DNA from: Desulfobacula sp.
GTDB lineage: Bacteria; Desulfobacterota; Desulfobacteria; Desulfobacterales; Desulfobacteraceae
Assembly (NCBI GenBank): GCA_018645325.1
Contig: JABGOU010000002.1
Span: 1-64,000 of the forward strand
Length of the DNA stretch: 64,000 bases
Direction: 5' to 3'
Shown: positions 27,201 to 34,736 of the stretch, in pieces
How positions within the stretch are numbered: position 1 is the first letter of the stretch
How the letters are laid out: every line of letters starts with the position of its first letter
The notes under the pieces: model-generated
The model's input: the letters and a program-made list of their open reading frames with translations, nothing else
Databases searched by the model: none
Told to the model about the DNA's origin: nothing
Program-made: the position numbers and the translations under genes

Positions 27201-27781
27201 GTTGCTTTGTGCAAATGAAGTAAACCGGAATTGTCTGTGATTTTAAACGGGTTGTATTTTGGGATAATTTTTTTGTTAAAATGATCAAAATAAAAATATC
27301 CTGCGCCGACGATATTGCTTTGTTTTAAATTATAAGCCAAATACCCATCGTTATCACTTAAAGCTAAAGGTGCTCCTGTAAATTCAAGATTTAAATCAAA
27401 GTCATTTTTAAACTGTGCCTGAATATTTTTTAATGAAGTACGATCCGGCTCCGGCAAAATAATATCAAGTCCAATTGCCTTGGGCCCTATATCATATACT
27501 GATTTTATAATCTGGGCTAACCTGTATCGTGGCCATGGCCATTGCCCTATGGCTGAAAGACTTGCTTCATCAATATCTATGATTGTAATTTTATTTGATA
27601 TCTCTTTTGAATCAGAGATTTTCATGAACTGGTCATAAAAGAAAAAGTCTAAACTTTTTAGAAAGGTATTATTTGAATATGATCCAAAACCAAAGAATAA
27701 AGAGATAAGAATTATAAATATCAAGATCAACCAATGTGCTGATTTTGACTGCCCCTCATCAATTTTAAAATTTATTCTCAA
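24206..27781 (-). CDS. CHASE2 sensor fused to MBL-fold hydrolase and two cNMP-binding domains
   Basis: This 1191-residue protein starts with one membrane helix (about residues 17-34), then a CHASE2 extracellular sensor (about 36-355, with I-T-I-I-D-I-D-E, G-P-K-A-I-G-L-D-I-I-L-P and, later, I-I-L-I-G-S-S-A-V-G), then three or so membrane helices (about 362-435). The cytoplasmic part carries a region with E-T-G-P-N-A-I-L-L-S-D-V (513-524), and a metallo-beta-lactamase fold with H741-T-H743-x-H745-D-D747-H748, H818, D843 and H890. Two CRP-type cyclic-nucleotide folds follow (about 945-1055 and 1075-1185; G-E-F-N-L-F and F-G-E-N). CHASE2 usually feeds adenylate cyclase or kinase outputs; an MBL-cNMP output is rare. 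The N-terminus follows the OmpA gene by 13 bp. Confidence 0.85.
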   Translation of the reverse strand: MRINFKIDEGQSKSAHWLILIFIILISLFFGFGSYSNNTFLKSLDFFFYDQFMKISDSKEISNKITIIDIDEASLSAIGQWPWPRYRLAQIIKSVYDIGPKAIGLDIILPEPDRTSLKNIQAQFKNDFDLNLEFTGAPLALSDNDGYLAYNLKQSNIVGAGYFYFDHFNKKIIPKYNPFKITDNSGLLHLHKATGVLGNTAQIENSLEFTGFINSKQDEDGIIRKTPLLIEFQGDIFTHLSLSTFLKANGIRQAQVLKDQYGPYIKAGKHKIPITKDGYIQMRFKGPAKSYKFISAVDILNNNFLQADIQNKIILIGSSAVGLNDIYHTIYDSKFPGVEIHAVIIDNIYKNQTIIEPIWRQNLIFGVCVATGIFMAFLFFNSSGPTALFFGTLTWICIAFISSIVSYMKLLIFISPIQPGLISISLFSFFSLFRYAISREASFLWLKKLEANKKELQEALNNLLTTQVTYGVYWIQIPEAKLNILCGCPGEIVKHLMIKGYIAKVCQGDICFETGPNAILLSDVLVQNGRFSNLSEFPILQILYRQGLIIPNHPNNKGEKPILIGTREQVESQKQYIFRGNFGLATKQEILETGVNKSLADEMMRLKNKFRFGMEPSIEDLLDSVIVGKEPVEIKNKVFVQRLRLNVYEFSYKGRTTQVNLNLDSKDTYTSPYSLGYHKIKREDFAIIHSGEGDGWNMSQPSMGSIIFFKGGIYLIDSPPNLLHILESLGIDISEIVGIFHTHAHDDHFASLPVLLQSDHRIKYYATPLVRSSVSKKFSALLSLDEKALSRFFDFHDLEFDKWNNCDGLEVKPIFSPHPVETNIFIFRALGNAGHKTYAHYADIISLDLLYEMVGDDPDSISLDTYDHIKEAYLMPATLKKLDVGGGMIHGQAMDFKHDMSEKIILAHTEQELTDEQKEIGSESSFGQCDVLIPSSKDYLMNYSARYFKSFFPSLDKKDFTQLLNTQVIDFNPGSMILKKGDVPEHLYLILTGIVEYIDAGSDIKNNLSNGSFIGEFNLFQDNLSSGVYRTLSHVSALCFTFDFFRSFLEKNHIFDQTEKMFARIDFLKSTWLFGEESSYAVQYKIAQSIEEIELDENTPAFEQQSSGLYLIKKGEIQVKDNDNTLLETLKSGTFFGENHFFEPEKTSLQFITTKPCRLFFITDPGLLEIPIVHWKLLEIYEKRRKKFEWS

Positions 27782-27794
27782 AGAGTCCTCGATA

Positions 27795-28385
27795 TTATCT
27801 TATCATTATTTCAACTCTTCTGTTTTTTTTTTCAGGTACATTGTCTCCGGTTATTATCAAAAGATCATTTTCTCCATGAGATTTGATATTTAGTTTTTTC
27901 AGGCTTGTATCATGCTTTTTCAATATTTCTCCCACATTTTCTGCTCGCTGCAAGGATAATATATTATTATGTTCTGAAGATCCCATAGTGTCGGAATGCC
28001 CTATTACAGAGATTTCTGAAGGACTGCGTTTTTTTGAAACCTGCAGGATTTCTGGAATAAGTGTCAATGATTCTTTTGTCAGATTGATGGAGTTCTCTTC
28101 AAAATAAAGTATGAAATGTGCAGGTTTTGCAGGCTCTGCGTTTAACAGGAGTTGATATTCGTCTGTCACCTTTTTTTTATCAATTGGTTTGATTGGGAAA
28201 TCCGATTTATCATCACTGACTTCTGTATAAGTGTAAGGGGCATCAAGTGTTGTTGATGAACCTTGGCTTTTTACGACCACGGAACCTGTTTTTCCATCGT
28301 CATCCGGTAAAAGTATAACTATGGTTTTTGGCCCACAGGCACAAAGAAATATTAAAATAAAAAAAATATGAAGATATTGGATAAT
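27795..28385 (-). CDS. OmpA-family lipoprotein with an apparent ATT start codon
   Basis: The recognisable OmpA C-terminal domain (residues about 95-196) includes F-I-L-Y-F-E, V-I-G-H-S-D-T-M-G and R-A-E-N-V-G-E-I-L and ends R-R-V-E-I-M-I-R, the peptidoglycan-binding signature. No ATG, GTG or TTG is available before the hydrophobic N-terminus. Reading from ATT at 28385-28383, 6 bases after AAGGAG, gives a 196-residue protein with a short hydrophobic signal and the lipobox L-C-A-C (C17), so it should be an envelope-anchored lipoprotein. A GTG start at 28280 would remove this signal and lipobox. The gene follows the FecR stop by 12 bp. Confidence 0.75.
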   Translation of the reverse strand: MIQYLHIFFILIFLCACGPKTIVILLPDDDGKTGSVVVKSQGSSTTLDAPYTYTEVSDDKSDFPIKPIDKKKVTDEYQLLLNAEPAKPAHFILYFEENSINLTKESLTLIPEILQVSKKRSPSEISVIGHSDTMGSSEHNNILSLQRAENVGEILKKHDTSLKKLNIKSHGENDLLIITGDNVPEKKNRRVEIMIR

Positions 28386-28397
28386 GATAATCTCCTT

Positions 28398-28835
28398 CTA
28401 ATCAACTTTAATAATGAATCGTGTACCCCTGATACCTACTGATCCTCTTGGTGTGGAAAGATTCACAGACTCTGGAGAAAGTTTTCCTATTTTTCCTGAA
28501 TTGTAGATGGCAGCCCCTTTTTTTAAATACATTGAAAAAGCGTATGCTTCAATTCCAGGTTCAAACTTATAGTCGTTGATAATAAATTCAGTTTCCGGGC
28601 CTATTGTTATGGTGGTTCCATCATCGAATATAATACCGGCATAACCGTTGTAGCTTGTGATCAAAGTGTCAGTGTTCATAATCTGCAAACCCTGATTCGC
28701 CTCTACAAAAGATTCCCCTCTTTTGATTTTAACATCACCGGATACACTTTTTAATAACCCTACTTGCTGTTGAGCCCATGCATTTGTAAAAAACACCAAT
28801 ATGGCAACAATAGTAAATATAGTGATATTTTTCAT
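28398..28835 (-). CDS. Exported FecR-domain protein
   Basis: This 145-residue protein has a signal peptide (core to about residue 18, A-W-A-Q cleavage) and a FecR fold: G-D-V-K-I-K-R-G-E, the V-x-x-N-Q-G-L-Q-I-x-x-x-D-T-L-x-T segment, I-F-D-D-G-T-T-I-T-I-G, and the closing S-T-P-R-G-S-V-G-I-R-G-T-R-F. Periplasmic FecR proteins next to CHASE2 receptors are a known pairing in proteobacteria and cyanobacteria. It is the first gene of the three-gene cluster 28835-24206, and starts after about 115 bp of AT-rich DNA. Confidence 0.88.
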   Translation of the reverse strand: MKNITIFTIVAILVFFTNAWAQQQVGLLKSVSGDVKIKRGESFVEANQGLQIMNTDTLITSYNGYAGIIFDDGTTITIGPETEFIINDYKFEPGIEAYAFSMYLKKGAAIYNSGKIGKLSPESVNLSTPRGSVGIRGTRFIIKVD

Positions 28836-28950
28836 TGACTTATCCTTATCTTAGTCTTGCAAAAGGAGATACGGCTTGTATACCCTTTCTATTTAAATTA
28901 TGTCAAGATTATATAAGAACATATTACAAATATTTTAATAAACCAGAAAA

Positions 28951-29442
28951 CTAATCCTGGTCCAGATTTGTTTTACAATGGTTACATTTTACAACACCCC
29001 GGAAGAGTTTATTACCGCATTCAGGGCAAAAATAGCGGGCTTCTTCATCTTGAACCCATTTTTTAGTACCGTGTTTTCGTCTATATGGAACAGATCGTAA
29101 AATTACCTTTTTTCCAATAGTCATGGGAAAATTTTCAATATACTGGCAGGGGAATTCATCGCATTGATGACATCCCGTATATCCCTTTTTTTTCGTGCAG
29201 TCCCTGATCTCACATTGATTGCAATGCATAAACAAATCATCAGATAAGCAGCCGCGGCATCGAATATCTTTTGTTGATAGATATTCACTATTTGGAAGCG
29301 TTCCTTTGCCAAAAACTTCTCCAGAATAAAGGCCTGCTAATCTTTCCTTAAATTTCTGGTTATTATCGCGATGTGCAATATAAATGGCACAGACTCCACA
29401 ATAAAGTCCGCATGGTGAAATAAAATCCGGATTGATTTCCAT
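28951..29442 (-). CDS. DUF3795 cysteine-rich protein
   Basis: This 163-residue protein carries the DUF3795 pattern: S-P-C-G-L-Y-C-G-V-C-A near the start, R-C-R-G-C and C-N-Q-C-E-I-R-D-C in the middle and C-H-Q-C-D-E-F-P-C, then a C-terminal zinc ribbon C-P-E-C-G-x10-C-N-H-C. The cysteines probably bind zinc or an Fe-S cluster. The function of the family is unknown. I use the ATG at 29442, 8 bases after AAAGGA, and not the longer TTG frame at 29484. It appears monocistronic. Confidence 0.82.
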   Translation of the reverse strand: MEINPDFISPCGLYCGVCAIYIAHRDNNQKFKERLAGLYSGEVFGKGTLPNSEYLSTKDIRCRGCLSDDLFMHCNQCEIRDCTKKKGYTGCHQCDEFPCQYIENFPMTIGKKVILRSVPYRRKHGTKKWVQDEEARYFCPECGNKLFRGVVKCNHCKTNLDQD

Positions 29443-29561
29443 ATTTTTAATCCTTTTTAATTGATCCTTTGTATCAATTACCAAGCCTTTTATCTATATT
29501 TCAACAATAAAAATTTTCTAAAACAACCCCCGAACCAAAGTGCGGTCCTTTCACGCTTTTT

Positions 29562-30815
29562 TCATTTATCTTTTGAAACTATCCCATTGATGGGAAATTC
29601 TCGGCACAGATCTAATACCATATCTTTGACCTGATTTAATATTACCTTTTTTGTCTGATTCATTAATGCCATATCCATTAATTCAATAATTTTCTGCATC
29701 TGGGGCTCGCCCATCCCCCTTGCAGATACTGCAGAGCTTCCCAGCCTGATGCCACTGACTTTGCCGGGTATATTTTCATCCCTGGGTACTACATTACGAT
29801 TCAAGATAATTCCTATAGATTCTAAAGTCTCTTCAGCAGATTTACCTGAAATCCCTTTTGCCGTCAGATCAATCACTACCTGGTGATTATCCGTTCCTCC
29901 ACTGATAATATGGTATCCTTTTTTCATTAATGCCCGGGCCATAATCCCTGCATTCTGAATAGTTTTTTTCTGTATTCGAACAAATTTATCTTCCATGGCA
30001 AGATTGAAAATCAACGCCTTTGCAGCCATAAGATTGACGGCGCTTGTGCCCTGGCATCCCGGAAAAACTGCTTTATCTATTTTTTCCCCAAAAGCTTTTT
30101 TGCAGAGGATCACACCTCCTCTTCCACCCATCATTGTTTTGTAACAGGTGAATGTGACAAAATCAGAATGAGGCACAGGGCTGGGAATTAATTTAGCTGC
30201 CACAAGACCTGCCAAATGAGCCATATCAGTTAGAAAAAAAGCAGATACCTCCCTGGCAATTTGAGACATTTTTTCATAATCAATCAGCCTTGGATATGAA
30301 CTGGCACCGGCAACAATCATTTTGGGTGTCAGGCAATGGGCCATTTGTCTAACCTGATCATAATCAATCATTTGGGTATCAGGATTTACTTTATAATGGC
30401 TGAAATCAAAGCACTTGCTGGTAATAGAGGCCTTGTGTCCATGGGAAAGATGGCCCCCGTGGGGCAGGCTCATTGAAAGAATCCGGTCTCCTGGTTTCAG
30501 CACACTGAAATAAACAGCCAGGTTTGCTGATGTGCCGCTGTGAGGCTGAACATTGATATATTCCGCCTTAAAAAGTTTTTTCCCTCTTTCGATGGCCAGA
30601 GTTTCAACCATATCAGCCTGAATACATCCAGCGTGAAACCTTTTTCCGGGATACCCTTCAATGGTCTTTGTATTGAATACGGACCCCATAATCTCCAGAA
30701 TTGATTGTGGAGAATGGTTCTCTGCTGCGATAAGATTTAAAGTGGTTTCAAGCCGATTTTCTTCATTGTAAACAAGTTCGGCCAACTCAGGATCATCTTT
30801 GATTAAATTTAACAT
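29562..30815 (-). CDS. glyA: Serine hydroxymethyltransferase family protein, divergent active site
   Basis: This 417-residue enzyme is clearly of the SHMT family: N-L-I-A-A-E-N (29-35), N-V-Q-P-H-S-G-T-S-A-N (88-98), L-P-H-G-G-H-L-S-H-G (117-126) and T-D-M-A-H-L-A-G-L-V-A-A (196-207). The PLP lysine motif normally reads T-T-T-H-K-T-L-R-G-P-R-G; here T-F-T-C-Y225-K226-T-M-M-G-G-R-G-G, so the conserved histidine is tyrosine. The usual role is serine/glycine exchange with tetrahydrofolate; the change may alter specificity towards another 3-hydroxy amino acid. No good ribosome-binding site is seen for the ATG (30815) or an upstream TTG (30845). Downstream of the Lrp gene, on the same strand. Confidence 0.85.
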   Translation of the reverse strand: MLNLIKDDPELAELVYNEENRLETTLNLIAAENHSPQSILEIMGSVFNTKTIEGYPGKRFHAGCIQADMVETLAIERGKKLFKAEYINVQPHSGTSANLAVYFSVLKPGDRILSMSLPHGGHLSHGHKASITSKCFDFSHYKVNPDTQMIDYDQVRQMAHCLTPKMIVAGASSYPRLIDYEKMSQIAREVSAFFLTDMAHLAGLVAAKLIPSPVPHSDFVTFTCYKTMMGGRGGVILCKKAFGEKIDKAVFPGCQGTSAVNLMAAKALIFNLAMEDKFVRIQKKTIQNAGIMARALMKKGYHIISGGTDNHQVVIDLTAKGISGKSAEETLESIGIILNRNVVPRDENIPGKVSGIRLGSSAVSARGMGEPQMQKIIELMDMALMNQTKKVILNQVKDMVLDLCREFPINGIVSKDK

Positions 30816-30950
30816 ATGCTGAACATACAATATGCTATAGCTCAAAGCAAATTAAATCAAAATCCAATATTAAATTGTTAAACTCACTTAAATGTGCATT
30901 CGCAAATGTTATCCTATGCACGCACCATGAAACTATTTGTTCAACTTACC

Positions 30951-31412
30951 TTAAGGAATTTTAAAATATTTGGTATCAGAATGGAGCATAATATGAGTTT
31001 CCGTAAAAGAAATATTTTCAATTTTACTTAATCCTCCGTCAAAAATAAAATCATTCAAATCATTGATTGAATCAACCAATACTTCAAGAAAGAGATCATA
31101 TTTGCCGGTTGTAACCCAAACTGAAGTAACCTGGGGCAATTTTTCTATTTCTTTGACTATTTTGGTATGAGATCTGGTTTTTAAATTTACACCAAACAAG
31201 GCCGCTACTTTATTTGTGAGGCCAAAAGGATTAACACGGGCCTCAAGCTTAAGGATATTTTTTTTCACGAGTCGGTTCACCCTATTGCCGATAGTACCTT
31301 CTGATACGTCCAGATCTTTTGCAATGCTTTTAAATGATCGTCTTGCGTCGATCTGCAAGGTCTTTATGATCTGTATTTCTAAATCATCCAAATTACTATC
31401 AGTTAATGTCAC
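30951..31412 (-). CDS. Lrp/AsnC family transcriptional regulator
   Basis: This 153-residue protein has an N-terminal helix-turn-helix (D-A-R-R-S-F-K-S-I-A-K-D-L-D-V-S and T-I-G-N-R-V) and a C-terminal RAM amino-acid-sensing domain (G-V-N-L-K-T with V-T-T-G-K-Y-D-L-F-L-E-V). The GTG at 31412 is chosen because GGAGG lies 8 bases upstream. It diverges from the MttB gene and lies between it and the SHMT gene, so it probably senses an amino acid, perhaps glycine or a methylated glycine, and controls one or both. Confidence 0.9.
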   Translation of the reverse strand: MTLTDSNLDDLEIQIIKTLQIDARRSFKSIAKDLDVSEGTIGNRVNRLVKKNILKLEARVNPFGLTNKVAALFGVNLKTRSHTKIVKEIEKLPQVTSVWVTTGKYDLFLEVLVDSINDLNDFIFDGGLSKIENISFTETHIMLHSDTKYFKIP

Positions 31413-31677
31413 GTATATTCCCTCCAAAAAAATTTAATTTTTCATTGTATTGGAAATAAACAAAATCTTTTCGCCTAAACTATAATTATTCAATGTATAT
31501 ACTTTCTATTCATTAAAAAAAAGATCTTTTTTTGAATAATATCTAAATTTAACTATGATAAAATACTTGACACATAAAAACTACTTTGTTAGCCATGTAA
31601 TTAAAATGCATATTGCTTTGCATAAAGATAGATTTTATTTTAACTAAATATAAAAATTCAGGCCATGAGGAGAGAAT

Positions 31678-33138
31678 ATGATCAACTCAGCATCAACACA
31701 GGCAGGCCAGCCGTATTTAAAAGTTTTAACCGAAGATCAAATTTTTGAAATAAAGCGTGCAGCTTTTGATATTATGTACAGCGTAGGATTCAAGGTATTG
31801 CATGCCGGAGCCAGAAATATGCTCAAAAAGGCAGGTGCTGTAGTAGAAGGAGAACTTGTCAGAGTTCCTGAGTATATTGTTAAACAATGCCTGGTTACTG
31901 CACCAAATGGTTTTACGCTTTATGATCGCTTAGGTAATCGGGCTCTTGAAGTAGAAGGCCGTAAAAGTTACTATGGCACCTCCACTGGAAGCCCGAGGAC
32001 AAAAGATGCTTTAACCGGTGAGATTCACCCCACTACGGTTAAAGATATCGGTATCGGTGCACTGGTTGCAGATGCCTGCGAAAACATTGACTGGGTTATG
32101 CCCATGGGATCTTCCCAGGATGTTCCTTCAATTGTTTCAGATCTTTACGATTTTGAAGCCGTTGTTACTAATACGATTAAGCCTGTGGTCTTTCTGGGTT
32201 ATTCTGGCAGAGGGACTCAGCTGGTCTTTGAAATGGCTGCTGAAATTGCCGGTGGTATGGATAAACTCAGACAAAAGCCGTTCCTTGCTGTCTATCCTGA
32301 ACCAATTAGCCCACTTGTTCAGCCTGACGAGACAATTGATCGTATATTTGCTGCTGCAGACAATTTTATTCCCCAGGTCCCCGGTCCTGCCGTCCAGATG
32401 GGTGCCACAGGCCCTGTGACAATGGCGGGCGTTATCACAATGATAACTGCAGAGTCATTGATGTGTCTGGTATTGGCTCAGTTAAGACAACCCGGATGTC
32501 CGGTTTGCCTTAGCGGAAATGTCCAGATATTAAATCTGTCATCAGGTATTTTTGGCGTTGGGTACCCGGAAATGAGCCTTGGAATCTGTGCTCAGGCAGA
32601 AGTCGCCCAATCCTTTGAGCTGCCAACCTGGGGATATGCCGGGTGTAGCGACTCAAAAGTGTTGGATGCCCAGGCCGGACTTGAAAGCGGGTTTTCCATC
32701 ATCACCCAGGCGCTTGCCGGACTTAACCTGATCCATGATGTTGGATATCTTGATCAGGCTATGGTCTGCTCAACTGCGCAACTGGTATTGGGAAATGAAG
32801 CTATTGGAATGGCCCGCAAGTTCATGAAAGGTATCCGGATAGATGAGGAAAGTATTGCTCGTCAGGTGATTGAAGATATCGGCCCCGGAGGCCATTATCT
32901 GGCTCATAAACACACCCTGGATCATTGTCGTGAGGCTGTATGGGGTTCAAAACTGCTGGCCCGCGAGCCATATGAACTCTGGAAGGAAAAAGGGGAAAAA
33001 GATATGGCAGAACGAATTCAGGAACGCCTGGCCGATATACTTGAAAATCATAAAGTAGCTGCTTTAGAGGAAAAAGTTTTGAATAAAATCATAGCTATAC
33101 GCGAGGCGGGCGTTAAAGAACTGACTTCCAAACAATAA
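31678..33138 (+). CDS. MttB-family trimethylamine methyltransferase homologue (non-pyrrolysine)
   Basis: This 486-residue protein matches the MttB superfamily (TIM-barrel corrinoid methyltransferase): Y-Y-G-T-S-T-G-S-P near residue 100, M-G-A-T-G-P-V-T-M-A-G-V, N-L-I-H-D-V-G-Y-L-D near 345 and G-P-G-G-H-Y-L-A-H-K-H-T near the end. There is no in-frame TAG; the canonical pyrrolysine position region reads through as sense codons. Non-pyrrolysine homologues include glycine betaine, proline betaine and carnitine methyltransferases. A quaternary amine such as glycine betaine is therefore the likely substrate, with transfer to a corrinoid protein not seen in this window. GAGGAG precedes the ATG. 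TTGACA at about 31567 upstream may be a -35 element. Confidence 0.9.
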   Translation: MINSASTQAGQPYLKVLTEDQIFEIKRAAFDIMYSVGFKVLHAGARNMLKKAGAVVEGELVRVPEYIVKQCLVTAPNGFTLYDRLGNRALEVEGRKSYYGTSTGSPRTKDALTGEIHPTTVKDIGIGALVADACENIDWVMPMGSSQDVPSIVSDLYDFEAVVTNTIKPVVFLGYSGRGTQLVFEMAAEIAGGMDKLRQKPFLAVYPEPISPLVQPDETIDRIFAAADNFIPQVPGPAVQMGATGPVTMAGVITMITAESLMCLVLAQLRQPGCPVCLSGNVQILNLSSGIFGVGYPEMSLGICAQAEVAQSFELPTWGYAGCSDSKVLDAQAGLESGFSIITQALAGLNLIHDVGYLDQAMVCSTAQLVLGNEAIGMARKFMKGIRIDEESIARQVIEDIGPGGHYLAHKHTLDHCREAVWGSKLLAREPYELWKEKGEKDMAERIQERLADILENHKVAALEEKVLNKIIAIREAGVKELTSKQ

Positions 33139-33184
33139 ATACAAGTCTTAAAAATATATTGATTTTTTTATTGGAGGATAAACA

Positions 33185-34408
33185 ATGAGTACAGAAAAAC
33201 TTGATAAGGCACTAAACATTGAACTTGAAAGTTTATCTTCAGAAGGCAGAATGAAATCACCGGAAAGAGTTATTGAAGGGTATATTGCAGCCAAAGGAGA
33301 CATTGGTCCCCGGTATCGGCTCAAGGACAGCGATAGAGAATTTATACGATTGAACTCAAATTCTTACCTTTCATTATCCAACCATCCAAAACTTATGGCC
33401 GAGGCAGACAAGGCAACCCGCAATTTTGGAGTGGGACCGGGAGCTGTCCGGTTTATAGACGGAACTTTTATACACCATACGGATTTGGAAAAACGAATTT
33501 CAGCATTTGTGAATAAGCCTGCGGCTAAAATATTTAACTCGGCCTATACGTCAAATTGTGGCCTGGCCTTGAGTATCTCCAATAAGAAAACACATTGGAT
33601 CGGGGATCAACTAAACCATAACAGCATCATCCGGGCCATGCGCATCACAAATATTCCCAGTAAGAACAAAGGGATTTACAATCATAATGACATGGCAGAC
33701 TTAAAACGGTGCCTGGATGAGATCAGTCCTGAAATAGAAAGAGTAGTGGTAATTTTTGACGGGATTTTCAGTATGCGAGGGGATTTTGCACCCATCAATG
33801 AAATAGCTGAAATCTGCAGGGCATATGAATCAAAATTCAAGGATGGGATCATCACTGTAGTGGATGACTCCCACGGTATTGGGGCCTATGGAGATATAGG
33901 GCGGGGGACTCCGGATTATTGCAATGCATGGCCGGATATCGTTATCGGTACCTTTGGTAAGGCATTCGGGGTAAATGGAGGTTTTATTGCCGGCAGCCAG
34001 GCCTTGATTGAATGTGTCCGCCAGAAAGCAGACACCTATATCTATACCAACCCTTTAAGCGTGGCAGACTGTGCTGCAGCCATAGCTGCCATTGATATCT
34101 GTGACAGTGACGAGGGATTAACATTGCTGAAAACACTGAAAGATCGAACCACCCAGTTTCGCAACGGGTTGCAGAACTTAGGACTGGAATCCATTCCCGG
34201 TCCACATCCCGTAGTTCCACTAATGGTAAGGGAAACTCAACAAACGCATAATCTTGTCAAGTATCTTTATAATAACGGTGTTCTAGTCGTGGGGCTTGCC
34301 TTCCCGGTTGTTCCAAAGGGGGATGAAACGATTCGGTTCCAGGTCAATGCCTGCCATACATCAACAGATATCAATTACGTATTGAATCTATTATTCAAAT
34401 TTAAATAA
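33185..34408 (+). CDS. Alpha-oxoamine synthase family enzyme (Kbl/BioF-like)
   Basis: This 407-residue fold-type I PLP enzyme has the family motifs N-S-N-S-Y-L-S-L-S, F-G-V-G-P-G-A-V-R-F-I-D-G-T, D-D-S-H-G-I-G-A-Y-G and the Schiff-base motif G-T-F-G-K-A-F-G-V-N-G-G. Members condense an amino acid with an acyl-CoA and release CO2: glycine C-acetyltransferase (Kbl), BioF, HemA, or CqsA. The start, with GGAGG 7 bases upstream, is 46 bp downstream of the MttB stop. Kbl-type glycine to 2-amino-3-ketobutyrate chemistry would fit a glycine-betaine pathway, but the substrate is not proved. No threonine dehydrogenase is adjacent. Confidence 0.87.
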   Translation: MSTEKLDKALNIELESLSSEGRMKSPERVIEGYIAAKGDIGPRYRLKDSDREFIRLNSNSYLSLSNHPKLMAEADKATRNFGVGPGAVRFIDGTFIHHTDLEKRISAFVNKPAAKIFNSAYTSNCGLALSISNKKTHWIGDQLNHNSIIRAMRITNIPSKNKGIYNHNDMADLKRCLDEISPEIERVVVIFDGIFSMRGDFAPINEIAEICRAYESKFKDGIITVVDDSHGIGAYGDIGRGTPDYCNAWPDIVIGTFGKAFGVNGGFIAGSQALIECVRQKADTYIYTNPLSVADCAAAIAAIDICDSDEGLTLLKTLKDRTTQFRNGLQNLGLESIPGPHPVVPLMVRETQQTHNLVKYLYNNGVLVVGLAFPVVPKGDETIRFQVNACHTSTDINYVLNLLFKFK

Positions 34409-34431
34409 AACAAGGCAGAATATGGACCCCA

Positions 34432-34692
34432 CAGGGCCAACGCATGTAAATAATATTTGGTTAGTATTCTCAACAAGGATTGTAATTATTGGCAAAGCAG
34501 CTAGTTCAAGCCAGTTTGCCTTGAAAGAGCATTTTGGGACTTGTTGATACAGGCTCTGTCGGGTGTAACGTTAAATGGCGGGAAGTGTTTGAGAGAAGCT
34601 AAGTTTTTCCGCCACAAGTGTAGCCCGACATAGAGCCTGTCAACCTGTCCCAGTCGGCGATGGAAAGGTAAACTGGTCTGAACGGGTATGGA
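34432..34692. mobile_element. M1 repeat, partly decayed copy
   Basis: Shares the M1 order of blocks with the copy at 11900-12194: left end CAGGGCCAACGCATGTAA, then the CTAGTTCA block, the inner hairpin GTCGGG..GCCCGAC and the GAACGGGTATGG block. The right terminal repeat is absent or unrecognisable after 34692. No transposase. It separates the alpha-oxoamine synthase gene from the methyltransferase gene. Confidence 0.7.
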
Positions 34693-34736
34693 CGAAGCAA
34701 TATTGTACCCATTTTTTTAAAAGGAAAGGAGCCAAC

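Noticed and set aside
31678-33138. Pyrrolysine-containing MttB
   Set aside because: The frame is open without TAG for 486 residues, so it is a non-pyrrolysine member.
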